Of a stretch of DNA of 27,865 bases, positions 20,757-27,802 are shown piece after piece. The stretch comes from JANXQG01 sp037147235 (GTDB lineage: Bacteria > Planctomycetota > Planctomycetia > Pirellulales > Thermoguttaceae), in NCBI GenBank assembly GCA_037147235.1, contig JBAWVO010000049.1, positions 1 through 27,865 on the forward strand, written 5' to 3'. Numbering within the stretch: position 1 is the first letter of the stretch; every line of letters starts with the position of its first letter. Below the pieces are notes generated by a model. That model made no database searches. It saw only the letters and a list, made by a program, of their open reading frames with translations, and was not told the origin of the DNA. Both the position numbers and the translations under genes were made by a program.

Positions 20757-20983
20757 TGCTTTATGATGTGGGCGATACAAGACTCGAACAGGGACCGAAA
20801 TCCTCGAAGAATACGGGGGTTTTGCCGCAGGGCGCTGCAGAATCCGGTGCAGTTGGCGAAACTGGCCGTAGCGATGATTTCGCGTACTTGAGGGCCCGCT
20901 GGCCAGGGATGACCGATGAAGCCATCCAGCAATTCGTTCTCGCAATACGAAGTGTCCAGTTTGCTGGTCCAAAGAATTTGTGA
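20756..20983 (+). pseudogene. possible C-terminal remnant of an integration-associated protein
   Basis: The 75-codon frame begins antisense to the tRNA relic and ends with DFAYLRARWPGMTDEAIQQFVLAI. This resembles a short helical motif (an aromatic-Pro core followed by an amphipathic helix, of the type xxAWPxLPEAIRAGIxAMV) seen at the ends of many planctomycete recombinase or hypothetical proteins next to tRNA genes. The resemblance is from memory and no catalytic domain is present. Treat it as a fragment at best. Confidence 0.3.
20757..20795 (-). pseudogene. decayed inverted copy of the tRNA-Val 3' end
   Basis: Read on the minus strand, GTTCGAGTCTTGTATCGCCC matches the T loop and 3' acceptor strand of tRNA-Val (GTTCGAGTCCTGTAACGCCC) with two changes. 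It is followed by CACATCATAAAGC where the tRNA locus has CACTATAAAGC. The 5' half of a tRNA cannot be drawn and the T stem no longer pairs, so this is not a working tRNA. It looks like a copied tRNA tail with its terminator, as left by integration events. Confidence 0.6.
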
Positions 20984-21231
20984 GCCTCTCGGAGACTGCT
21001 GCCCCGGGCGCCACTGTCGTTTCCATTGACGCGTCGTTGGAAGTGTAGATGGCCACACGGCCTTTCCTTTTGGCCCCTCGCCTTACCCCTCTCGGCCGGG
21101 CCGTCGATCATCGGGCGCGTGGGTGTGGGGATCGTTCAAAAGGGGCGTGGCATCGGCACGTCAACTCCAGCGACTTTCGTGGCATTATAACCTGGAATGC
21201 CTAGCTTAGCCGTCCGCCAGCGCATCTTGCC
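20984..21231. other. gene-free stretch
   Basis: No gene, repeat or RNA that I can support. It leads into the 5' region of the sigma-like gene. Confidence 0.4.
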
Positions 21232-21261
21232 GCTCAAAACGCCCCTCTGCGTGTTTTGAGC
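21232..21261. promoter_or_regulatory. hairpin ahead of the sigma-like cassette
   Basis: GCTCAAAAC (21232 to 21240) pairs perfectly with GTTTTGAGC (21253 to 21261), 49 bases before the sigma-like start. There is no T-tract. It could be an operator or a leader structure controlling the cassette. Confidence 0.45.
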
Positions 21262-21309
21262 ATCTATCGACGGCATCTTCACCCCCTTTTAACTCAGGAG
21301 GTTCGTTCA

Positions 21310-21987
21310 ATGGCCTGTTGTGTTGCTTCAGATTCCGATTCCGATTCTCCCGATCCCAGCCCTCGTTATTCCGTCGCTAAGTGTAAGGCGGTCTACAAAA
21401 AGATGATGCCCTCGATCAAGAAGCATGCCCGTGGTGCCTTTCGGTATCTTAGGCCCGAAGAGAAGGAAGAGTGCGTGCAAAACGTACTCGCCAATACCTG
21501 GGCTGCGTTGGTTGGTTTAGCACGACGCGGCAGGCTCGACAGGGCGTTTCCGTCTGTCCTGGCAAAGTTTGCTGAGAAGCAAACTCGCGACCACCGCATC
21601 ACGGGAGGCCACTTGGCAGTAAAAGACGTGCTCAGCCCTTACTGTCAAGCGAAAAAGCATGTAAGGGTGACGCGGCTCGACAGGTACGACCACGTTAACG
21701 AGTGCTGGAATAACCCCGAAGAGAGCTGCAGTGATCTGCTCGCGGAGAGTCGAAACACCACGCCCGCTGACCTTGCCGCCAGCCGCATCGACTTCGGCAC
21801 TTGGCTCAAACTGCTTCCGTACCGTCAGAGGCGGATTGCTAAATTTCTGTCGGTGGGCAATCGCACGGCTGATACCGCTAAGAAGTTCAAGGTGTCCGCC
21901 GGTCGCATCTCTCAGATTCGCAAAGAGCTTGCCGACAACTGGAGCAAGTTCATTGGCGACGAGCCTGGCCCTGCCATCGCGGCCTGA
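21310..21987 (+). CDS. sigma-70-like (ECF-type) regulator of a planctomycete family
   Basis: This 225-residue protein looks like a divergent ECF sigma factor or a sigma-derived DNA-binding protein. Residues about 34 to 70 (SIKKHARGAFRYLRPEEKEECVQNVLANTW) match the helical region 2, which binds RNA polymerase and the -10 element. Residues 168 to 212 (LLPYRQRRIAKFLSVG, then TAKKFKVSAGRISQIRKEL) are a region-4 helix-turn-helix. The middle, with VKDVLSPYCQAKKHVRVTRLDRYD, is longer than in standard ECF factors and typical of a family I associate with planctomycetes. The ATG at 21310 is set by a perfect AGGAGG eight bases upstream. No anti-sigma factor is adjacent unless the next small membrane protein plays that part. 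A strong terminator follows. Confidence 0.8.
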   Translation: MACCVASDSDSDSPDPSPRYSVAKCKAVYKKMMPSIKKHARGAFRYLRPEEKEECVQNVLANTWAALVGLARRGRLDRAFPSVLAKFAEKQTRDHRITGGHLAVKDVLSPYCQAKKHVRVTRLDRYDHVNECWNNPEESCSDLLAESRNTTPADLAASRIDFGTWLKLLPYRQRRIAKFLSVGNRTADTAKKFKVSAGRISQIRKELADNWSKFIGDEPGPAIAA

Positions 21988-22021
21988 TTTCCTTATCTGG
22001 CTGGCCTTCATGCCGGCCCAT

Positions 22022-22069
22022 AGCCCAGCCCTGGTTGATCCTCCAAACACCAGGGCTGGGCTTTCTTTT
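22022..22069 (+). terminator. strong terminator after the sigma-like gene
   Basis: AGCCCAGCCCTGGT (22022 to 22035) and ACCAGGGCTGGGCT (22049 to 22062) form a 14-base perfect stem followed by TTCTTTT. It separates the sigma-like gene from the three genes behind it, so these probably have their own promoter or depend on read-through. Confidence 0.92.
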
Positions 22070-22095
22070 GTCTCGCTACACCTCTGGAGTATTAT

Positions 22096-22404
22096 ATGAA
22101 GTCCATATTCTATCGCGTTTTCACGGTTGCGGTCGAGTTGATTGCTGGGCTGACGGCGATTGTTGTAATCGCGGTCTTCGCCCTACCCGACATCTTCTGC
22201 ATCGCGCTGCTTCATGCGCCACGGAAGATTCTCGCCATCCTCTCGCTCTTGACGGCCCTCTCAGGCTTCTCGGCTTTCATTGGCTGTTCAAAGACCCCGT
22301 CGCCAGAGCCGCCTCGTGTGGTGCACTGGCGCGGCCAAGATAGCGGCTATGAAGATGAAACTACGGTCCAGACCGCCAACGCCAGCAGTCCCGACAAGCA
22401 CTAA
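22096..22404 (+). CDS. small two-helix membrane protein, unknown function
   Basis: I do not recognise this 102-residue protein. Two hydrophobic stretches (about 8 to 36 and 45 to 65) suggest two membrane helices. The polar C-terminal 35 residues (from KTPSPEPPRVVHW) are probably soluble. A CTGGAG ribosome site lies eight bases before the ATG at 22096. It starts 27 bases after the terminator of the sigma-like gene and ends 15 bases before the DUF4230-type gene. Its place right after a sigma-like gene makes an anti-sigma or membrane-anchor role conceivable, but no sequence motif supports that. Confidence 0.72.
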   Translation: MKSIFYRVFTVAVELIAGLTAIVVIAVFALPDIFCIALLHAPRKILAILSLLTALSGFSAFIGCSKTPSPEPPRVVHWRGQDSGYEDETTVQTANASSPDKH

Positions 22405-22419
22405 TACGAAGGGAACCCC

Positions 22420-23112
22420 ATGCGAATGATGACCGTTCTGTTACCCGTATTATTGACTGCCGCAACATTCGCGGTTTTCATCTTGCCCAATTCTCTTCCA
22501 ACTACTATGCGAACAACGACCTTTTTATTACTAGTCCTTCTGACCACCGCCACGTCCGCGATCTTCGTCATTCCGCGTTTCCTTCCATCTGCCGCGTCAG
22601 CATCCGTCGTGATCCACTCAGAAGGTCCGACCATCGAGAAGCTGGAGAGGCTGTCGCAACTTGTCACCATGCGAGTCCAGGTAGCAGACATCCTCGTTGC
22701 CGAAGGAAATGGGTGCCGCGGTAGCTGGCTCATCAAGGGTGACGCCTTGCTTGCAGTCAATCTGGGCCAGGCCAAGATCACCGACAAGCACGACGACACC
22801 AAACAGGCGACGATAATCCTGCCGCTGCCTGAAGTGTTACAGCCGCGTGTGGATCATTCGAGAACCCGCACATGGAGTGTGGAACGCGTGACGTGGCTGC
22901 CATGGAACGCAGACCAGGACAGCCTGCGCGATGCCGTTTACGCCGAAGGGCAGAAACTCGTCGCACATACAGCCGCCAGCGCCGAGAACATTCAGGCCGC
23001 TAAGATGACCGCGGAGACGGTCCTCAAGGCGCTGTACGCCGAGGTCGGCTGGCAGATCAGCGTGACGTGGGCCTCGCCCGAAGCCCAGAAGGCCGCGCTG
23101 CCAGCAAAGTAA
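22420..23112 (+). CDS. DUF4230-type membrane-anchored protein
   Basis: The 230-residue protein matches my recollection of the DUF4230 family, whose function is not established. The conserved core is residues about 66 to 215: LVTMRVQVADILV, GSWLIKGDALLAVNLGQAKI, ATIILPLPEVLQPRVDHSRTRTWSVE and RDAVYAEGQKLVAHTAAS. The N-terminus holds two consecutive hydrophobic segments, 1 to 26 and 30 to 56, that are diverged copies of each other: MRMMTVLLPVLLTAATFAVF and MRTTTFLLLVLLTTATSAIF. AAGGGA precedes the ATG at 22420; the second ATG at 22507 has no ribosome site. The core would lie outside the cytoplasm if the second helix is an anchor. Gaps to its neighbours are 15 and 43 bases. Confidence 0.82.
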   Translation: MRMMTVLLPVLLTAATFAVFILPNSLPTTMRTTTFLLLVLLTTATSAIFVIPRFLPSAASASVVIHSEGPTIEKLERLSQLVTMRVQVADILVAEGNGCRGSWLIKGDALLAVNLGQAKITDKHDDTKQATIILPLPEVLQPRVDHSRTRTWSVERVTWLPWNADQDSLRDAVYAEGQKLVAHTAASAENIQAAKMTAETVLKALYAEVGWQISVTWASPEAQKAALPAK

Positions 23113-23155
23113 CGAATCACCACAACCAACAACCATCAGCAAAGAGAACTAATCA

Positions 23156-23707
23156 ATGCCCCTTAAACTCAACCTCTCTATCAGTAAGAAAATCGGCCAG
23201 ATGGACTTTGGCAGCCTCGGCGCTTCATGCAGTGTCGAAGTCGAATTGCCGCACAGCGTCATCGACGACTTGGATGCGTTCCACCGCCACGCCCGGAATG
23301 TCTATGTCGCCGCGACGCAGGCAGTCAACGACGAACTTGCCCGACATGCGGGTAACATCGCTGCGTCCAATGGCCATGCTGTCGCCAGCAACGGTCATGC
23401 CGTAGCGCCCAGCAACGGCCACGGCAACGGCCATACGAACGGCCACACAAACGGTAATGGCCACGCCACGAATGGCAACGGCCGCACTACCTCGAACGCA
23501 TCCGAGAAGCAGCTTGAGTATGCCAGGCAACTCGCCAGGGGCATCCAGGGCCTCGGCATACGCCGCCTCGAAAGCTTAGCCACCAAGATGTATAACAAGC
23601 CGCTCGTGGGCCTTACGACATTGGATGCTTCGGGATTGATCGACACGCTCAAATCGATCAAGGCCGGCGAGATCGACATCAACGCCGTGCTGGGAGCGGC
23701 AGCGTGA
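23156..23707 (+). CDS. two-domain protein with an Asn-Gly-His linker, unknown function
   Basis: This 183-residue protein is of a type I recall from planctomycetes, without known function. Residues 1 to 65 form a probable beta-rich then helical domain (LNLSISKKIGQMDFGSLGAS, VEVELP, a helix DLDAFHRHARNVYVAATQAVNDELARH). Residues 67 to 114 are a low-complexity linker with six NGH units. Residues 115 to 176 are a helical domain, ASEKQLEYARQLARGIQGLG to LDASGLIDTLKSIKAG. It resembles the short KQ...LA...DAS.LID.LK module found at the ends of some phage single-strand annealing and DNA-binding proteins; that link is inference. The linker's His content might bind metal. It is the last gene before a terminator. 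Confidence 0.78.
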   Translation: MPLKLNLSISKKIGQMDFGSLGASCSVEVELPHSVIDDLDAFHRHARNVYVAATQAVNDELARHAGNIAASNGHAVASNGHAVAPSNGHGNGHTNGHTNGNGHATNGNGRTTSNASEKQLEYARQLARGIQGLGIRRLESLATKMYNKPLVGLTTLDASGLIDTLKSIKAGEIDINAVLGAAA

Positions 23708-23738
23708 GTGTCGTGCCTTCCATAACTTACACATGATA

Positions 23739-23776
23739 CCTGCCGCCAATGGGCGGCAGGCGGTCGGGCTTCTTTT
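23739..23776 (+). terminator. terminator closing the sigma/DUF4230 cassette
   Basis: CCTGCCGCC (23739 to 23747) and GGCGGCAGG (23752 to 23760) pair around AATG. A CTTCTTTTT tract lies 9 bases further on, so the T-tract is slightly displaced. Confidence 0.7.
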
Positions 23777-23863
23777 TAGCTCTGACTTGCTTCTCGTGGC
23801 GATCTTCGTCGACGCCAAGCGTAGCCCAGTAGCCCGATGGCACTGTTCCCGCGTTAAGCTAGA

Positions 23864-24470
23864 TCAAGCTGCCCTTCGTACTGCGCTCGCCGGGGACGAA
23901 TGCGATGGGAACGACGGGATGGCTGGGGCGTCTTGATCGTTGCTGGAAACGATTTCCCTGGCGGCAAACAAAGAACGCTTCTGCCTTCGTCGCCATGCCC
24001 AACCCATCAACCCTATCATGCCAACTCCCAAAAGAACCAAACTCGAAGGCTCAGGCACCACGGCAAAATCACTGTTGTGGTTCAAGACTGCCCAAACAGT
24101 GTGGTTGGCTGTATCCACGCCGTAGTTACCCAGTGCCAATAAGCTGGAATTGTATGGCTGGTCGCCGAAATAGTTGGGCGTGCCGCCAAAGTTGCTGTCC
24201 ACCGCGTTGATCCAATAGTCGGCATTGATGCCCGTCCCGCCAAGCAAGCCGTCTATGCCCTTGTCGAGGGAGCCAAGATAGAGTCGGTGTTGGGCAATCG
24301 CGTCGATCTCAGTCAGCCCCCAGATGCTCAGCAGTGACGCGGGATTATAGCTCATCTGAAGCACGAATGTATCGGTCTGATGGCTGCCATTGTGGGTGTT
24401 GCCGCCGCTAATGGCCATACCGCTGAGATCGAGCTCTTCGCTGATGAGTCCGCCGCCTACCTGTGCCTTC
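23864..24470 (-). pseudogene. C-terminal fragment of a PEP-CTERM surface protein
   Basis: In this minus-strand frame the recognisable part starts near VGGGLISEELDLSG and continues with TDTFVLQMSYNPASL, INAVDSNFGG and GVDTANHTVWAVLNHNSDFAVV. It then has the PEP-CTERM sorting signal: VPEPSSL, a membrane helix and the basic cluster RRRQKR. Such endings belong to large exported surface proteins processed by an exosortase. No start codon or signal peptide belongs to the fragment: the open frame upstream, to 24709, is unrelated sequence antisense to other remnants. The tail of about 36 residues after the basic cluster is atypical and suggests a lost stop codon. It is a truncated relic. Confidence 0.78.
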
Positions 24471-24512
24471 TCCGCTTCGGTGCGCGTCCGCCAGGATCTT
24501 GGGCGTTCCAGG

Positions 24513-24806
24513 CTGCTGGAGGACTCGCAAGCGGTATCGCCGTCCCCACAAATAATGGCTCTCACCGCTGACCATCTCGCGTTCGGACTGCCGCGGCTGT
24601 GCCTCAAACCGTGCTTTCTGGCGTTTGATCCAACCGAGCTTTCCAATAACTGCCAGCCGTACGGCATCGTTGGATACCACCAGAGGTGCCGCCACCCGCA
24701 CGCGGCCATGCGGCGGGTAGACGCCGAGGTGCAGGTTTTTGATCGCCTTGCGGACGACCTCGACCTGCAACCCGCTCACGGTAATGTGCCCCCGCTCAAT
24801 ACCCAT
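24513..24806 (-). pseudogene. N-terminal fragment of a YgjP-like (DUF45/M48) metallohydrolase
   Basis: About 98 residues match the N-terminal half of YgjP-like metal-dependent hydrolases: VEVVRKAIKNLHLGVYPPHGRVRVAAP, LAVIGKLGWIKRQKARF and MVSGESHYLWGRRYRLRV. The full family is about 230 residues, with the HExxH zinc site in the missing half. After residue 98 the frame turns to unrelated Arg-rich sequence near the PEP-CTERM relic. Its ATG at 24806 overlaps the end of the hsdR fragment. Genes of this family commonly follow hsdR in type I restriction operons, which supports reading both as one decayed locus. Confidence 0.75.
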
Positions 24807-24990
24807 CTTGTTGCTTCACCAGCTCCAGTACCTGCTTCGCGAGCGATTCGTCACCGTTCAAGGCGGCCTTGATGGCAAACTCGATCTTTTTGATCTTGAA
24901 TTTGTTCCCTTTCCAATCGTCCTGCCTGCTGAGTCGCACTGCATTGTCCACGGCGGTAGCCAACGCCTCGTCCTCCCGCGATGCGCGGGT
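24796..24990 (-). pseudogene. hsdR: C-terminal fragment of a type I restriction subunit HsdR
   Basis: A short minus-strand frame of 64 codons, closed upstream by a stop, ends in IKKIEFAIKAALNGDESL and QVLELVKQQDGY. This resembles the extreme C-terminus of HsdR translocase subunits (an IKxAL block, then a helix ending in a Tyr). The rest of the 1000-residue protein and the hsdM and hsdS genes are absent. The stop overlaps the ATG of the metallohydrolase fragment, the arrangement expected of an intact hsdR operon. The match is from memory, and the fragment is short. Confidence 0.55.
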
Positions 24991-25097
24991 CTACGCCGTG
25001 GCGAACGCTGGCACGTTCGGTGGGTGCGAGGGCGGGGACCAACTGGAATCGGATTCCGTTGGTTGGCAATGTGGCACTGAGGTCCGGGATGGCAAAT

Positions 25098-26072
25098 TCA
25101 CTTGTCGGCTTTTGCTGTGGTGGTGAACATCATCACCACGCCACTGGGCTCTCTCTCCATGGATACTATTTGCAGTCGCGATTTCTCGAGCAGGTTGCGG
25201 CATTCCGCCTCTGTCCTTTGGTAGAAGTACCAGTCCACATGCCACTGGTATTCTGCACAGTCGTATCTACTGCTGTCCTTGAATGCGACGAGGTATCGAC
25301 CTTGCGGTGTGAGCATCTCTGCAGATCCGGCTAGTATCCGTATCAGTGCATCGTCCGCAAGGTAGTCATAGAGACCGACGCTGTAGATCAAGTCGAATTT
25401 GCCATAGGTCTTCACATTCCGAGAGGCCGATGCGAGACGGAGGACGTTTTGTTTCACCAGAGAAAGATTGTCAGTGGGGAACCCCGCCGACGTAAGCGCG
25501 GACTTAGCGTAGGAAAGGGCTTCGTCATCAAAATCGAGACCGTGGAACATGAATGGAGCTTTGCCGTTGCGGGATACAAACTCTCTGATCTCCCTGCAAG
25601 GTCCGCATGCGATGTCAAGAACACGCGGAGTCGTATGGTGTGATGACAAAAAGTCTGGAAAGAAGTCGCGAATCCAGTTCTTCCGTCCGCGAACTGCTCT
25701 GGCCAATGCCGTTTGAAGGAAATACAGATCAAGGGCCTCTCCTATCCCGCGAGATTTCGGCTTCTCGTCGTATATGCCTTCCAGAATCTCATAATCCCCT
25801 GGATAACCCCTCGGCTTCCGCAATGCCCTGTTCATATACCAGCTCTGCGAGAACCAAGGCGCAATAGCTTCCCGAAAAGCAATCTTGGCGGCTTTCGTCT
25901 CGTCGCTTTCGGCGAAAGTAATGGCAGCGCATGCTGCGGAGGACTCGCGAATGGCTTTCGTAAGATCTGACAACGCATCTACTGGCGACAACGATGATGA
26001 CTTGATTCTACTTTCGATTTGCTTCAAGGCGGCTGTAAAGCGGCTGACTTCGGCGTCTAATTTCATTTCCAT
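25098..26072 (-). CDS. class I SAM-dependent methyltransferase, long N-terminal domain
   Basis: The 324-residue protein has a helical N-terminal domain (about 1 to 140) with the motif RKPRGYPGDYEILEGIYDE near residues 85 to 103, then a Rossmann methyltransferase fold. Motif I is LDIACGPCREI at 152 to 162, the acidic end of strand 2 is GLDFDDEAL at 178 to 186, and FDLIYSVGLYDYL follows as motif IV. The N-terminal KPRGYPGDYE block occurs in methyltransferases often annotated near 3-hydroxypalmitic acid methyl ester synthesis (PhcB-like), but the substrate here is unknown. I start at 26072 because AAAGGA precedes that ATG closely. It stands alone: neighbours on both sides are relics or gene-free. 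It seems intact. Confidence 0.85.
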   Translation of the reverse strand: MEMKLDAEVSRFTAALKQIESRIKSSSLSPVDALSDLTKAIRESSAACAAITFAESDETKAAKIAFREAIAPWFSQSWYMNRALRKPRGYPGDYEILEGIYDEKPKSRGIGEALDLYFLQTALARAVRGRKNWIRDFFPDFLSSHHTTPRVLDIACGPCREIREFVSRNGKAPFMFHGLDFDDEALSYAKSALTSAGFPTDNLSLVKQNVLRLASASRNVKTYGKFDLIYSVGLYDYLADDALIRILAGSAEMLTPQGRYLVAFKDSSRYDCAEYQWHVDWYFYQRTEAECRNLLEKSRLQIVSMEREPSGVVMMFTTTAKADK

Positions 26073-26102
26073 TGTCTTTCCTTTCGCGGTCAAGTGGGCC
26101 AC

Positions 26103-26540
26103 TGCAAGCCGAAGACCTTAGAGAACTGATAGGGAATTTCAATGTGACTGATTATACTGGCGAGGACTGATTAAGCAATGGGGTAAGCAATGGGGTAGTG
26201 GAGGCTCGTTGTCCGGGGCGTGGACCCAACCGATCCCGGCGGGCGGTACACGCGGCGTCGAGGGCTTCAGTCGGCCGCCAATCCACCCGCCGCTGAGAAT
26301 CGCCAAAAGACGCACTGATAGCAATGATTGCACGCGGCGCGAGGGCACCCATAAAGGACGGGTTGGCGGATGATCTTGGTGCCCCGATACGTTATCCATA
26401 ACTATCCGTACAATGCCGTAGTAAAGAGGCGGTCCGAGGCCACTATAAAAGATGGGCAGTGGAAGGCGCGGTGGCCGCGACGGACGCAAGGCCGCGACCA
26501 AAAGCCCCATCATCGGAGAGCAACCGAAAACCCGGGCCTG
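26103..26540. other. gene-free stretch
   Basis: No convincing gene on either strand. A 12-base word AAGCAATGGGGT is directly repeated near 26173 and 26185. The rest is GC-rich sequence without visible structure. Confidence 0.45.
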
Positions 26541-27197
26541 TCAAACGGCCAGATCAACGCCCACCCGCTCGGCGATCATCGAGACCAGCCTGGAGTGCCG
26601 CCAGTCAATGTTTCGCAGCAGATCCATGCCCAGCCCGATGATGGCCTGCAAGAGCCCCAGCGCCTCTTCCATCTGGTCTGCGTCGACGAGACCGTCGCGG
26701 ATTCTCCATTCAGCCCGATGCCAGACCATGCCCTCGGTGTCGTCGTAGCAGGCACCGGCCTTGTGGAACATCACAGCCCTTTGAAGGTCGCGCAGCAGCA
26801 CACGCAGAGTACACTCTGCTTCACTATGGTGAAGCATAGCCGCAAGCTGTTGGAGATTGCGAATCAAGATATACTGACGGGCGGCGCGACAAGGCAACGG
26901 CACATCGGGGGCCAGCAAGCTGTTGAAGTCGTCGCGATGCAGGAGCCAGTGGCCGTCGATTTTGGTCGACTGGAACCAGCCTTCGCGGCAGAGCTTCTGG
27001 AGCAATCGAATAGGCAGGCCGGAGAAGCTGGCGGTGGCACTGAGGCTGTAGCGATAGGGAGTGGCGGCACGCCAGGTTCGGGCTTCGTGTCGGTGGACGC
27101 CGGCGACAACCTGGTCGAAGAAGAGATCGACTGGAAGGCGGGCTGGTGCAGCGGGCGCAGCGGGTGCCGGCTGCTCGGTTGGTATGGTGTCGGACAT
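26541..27197 (-). CDS. excisionase-like helix-turn-helix protein, unknown function
   Basis: I do not recognise this 218-residue protein as a whole. It starts with a Pro/Ala-rich segment (1 to 22). Residues 51 to 96 look like a MerR/excisionase-type winged helix: SLSATASFSGLPIRLLQKLCREGWF and KIDGHWLLHRDDFNSLL, with the usual basic and aromatic residues of the wing. The C-terminal half (about 103 to 218) is predicted helical, with no motif I know. An opposite-strand frame is also open, but the winged-helix pattern favours the minus strand. No strong ribosome site precedes the ATG. It lies downstream, on the same strand, of the Asn-rich repeat at 27611 to 27802. Confidence 0.6.
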   Translation of the reverse strand: MSDTIPTEQPAPAAPAAPARLPVDLFFDQVVAGVHRHEARTWRAATPYRYSLSATASFSGLPIRLLQKLCREGWFQSTKIDGHWLLHRDDFNSLLAPDVPLPCRAARQYILIRNLQQLAAMLHHSEAECTLRVLLRDLQRAVMFHKAGACYDDTEGMVWHRAEWRIRDGLVDADQMEEALGLLQAIIGLGMDLLRNIDWRHSRLVSMIAERVGVDLAV

Positions 27198-27610
27198 CGT
27201 GATGGCCTATGTAAAAGGATGCGACGACTGAAGCGTCGTCGTTACCATCACCATAAGCTGGTTGAGCCGAAAGCGCAAGGCCAGAATCGAAGAAAAGCGA
27301 TGTTGCTGCTCACGCTGAGGGCCCGGTGCTCACGCGCAAGAACAGGAGGGGCACGCGTGTGGAACAGGTGGGGTTCGCCTGGGAGCGGGGAAAAGTGGCC
27401 GAGGTGGCGTAAGTTGGCGGAAAAATCGCCCCGGCCGCGCCTTTCGACAACCTACTCGCCACGGCCGGGGCTCGTTCTTCGCCTGCCCGCCCGAAGGCGG
27501 ACACGCCGGACATCGCGGGTAGTTCCTGAGCCTGGCACGGTCCGCGGAGCTTCTTGGTTCTCACCCCGCGGAATCTGGCCGATCAGGTTGCCATGTCCTG
27601 GCCACCCCCG
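27198..27610. other. GC-rich spacer between the HTH gene and the Asn-rich repeat
   Basis: No gene I can support. On the minus strand, GTCCGCC and GGCGGGC pair around a TTCG tetraloop at 27485 to 27502. This is about 110 bases past the end of the Asn-rich repeat, farther than expected for a retrohoming hairpin. Confidence 0.4.
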
Positions 27611-27802
27611 TCAGGAGCTTGCCACGCGGAACCCTATGTTGTTGTTCTCGTTCGTGGGATTGTTGTTGTTGCGGTTGGACGAGGCCAGGTTGTTCGAGTT
27701 GTTGTTGAACGACCCGCCACGCAAACCACGCCACGAACCGGCGCGAGGGGCCCGGACGCCCGTCTTCTTACCGCCCGGCCAACACCGAGCGGCGAAGTCC
27801 AT
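27611..27802 (-). repeat. diversity-generating-retroelement-like template or variable repeat
   Basis: In frame on the minus strand the segment reads GSWRGLRGGSF, then a core of 14 Asn codons in 23 positions (27638 to 27706; thirteen AAC and one AAT), then IGFRVASS and a stop. This is the C-terminal pattern of formylglycine-generating-enzyme-type variable proteins in diversity-generating retroelements, where template adenines in AAC codons are mutated. All variable positions still read Asn, which favours an unmutated template. There is no enzyme domain in front: the frame has a stop six codons before the first ATG. A coding VR of a truncated gene is the alternative. No reverse transcriptase lies in the window. 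Confidence 0.6.

Noticed and set aside
20757..20840. A second tRNA gene on the minus strand
   Set aside because: Only the T loop and 3' acceptor strand match; the T stem does not pair and no D or anticodon arm can be drawn.
25000..25097. Minus-strand peptide FAIPDLSATLP... between the methyltransferase and the hsdR fragment
   Set aside because: Short, without a start, and in a different frame from the hsdR tail; I could not link it to any family.
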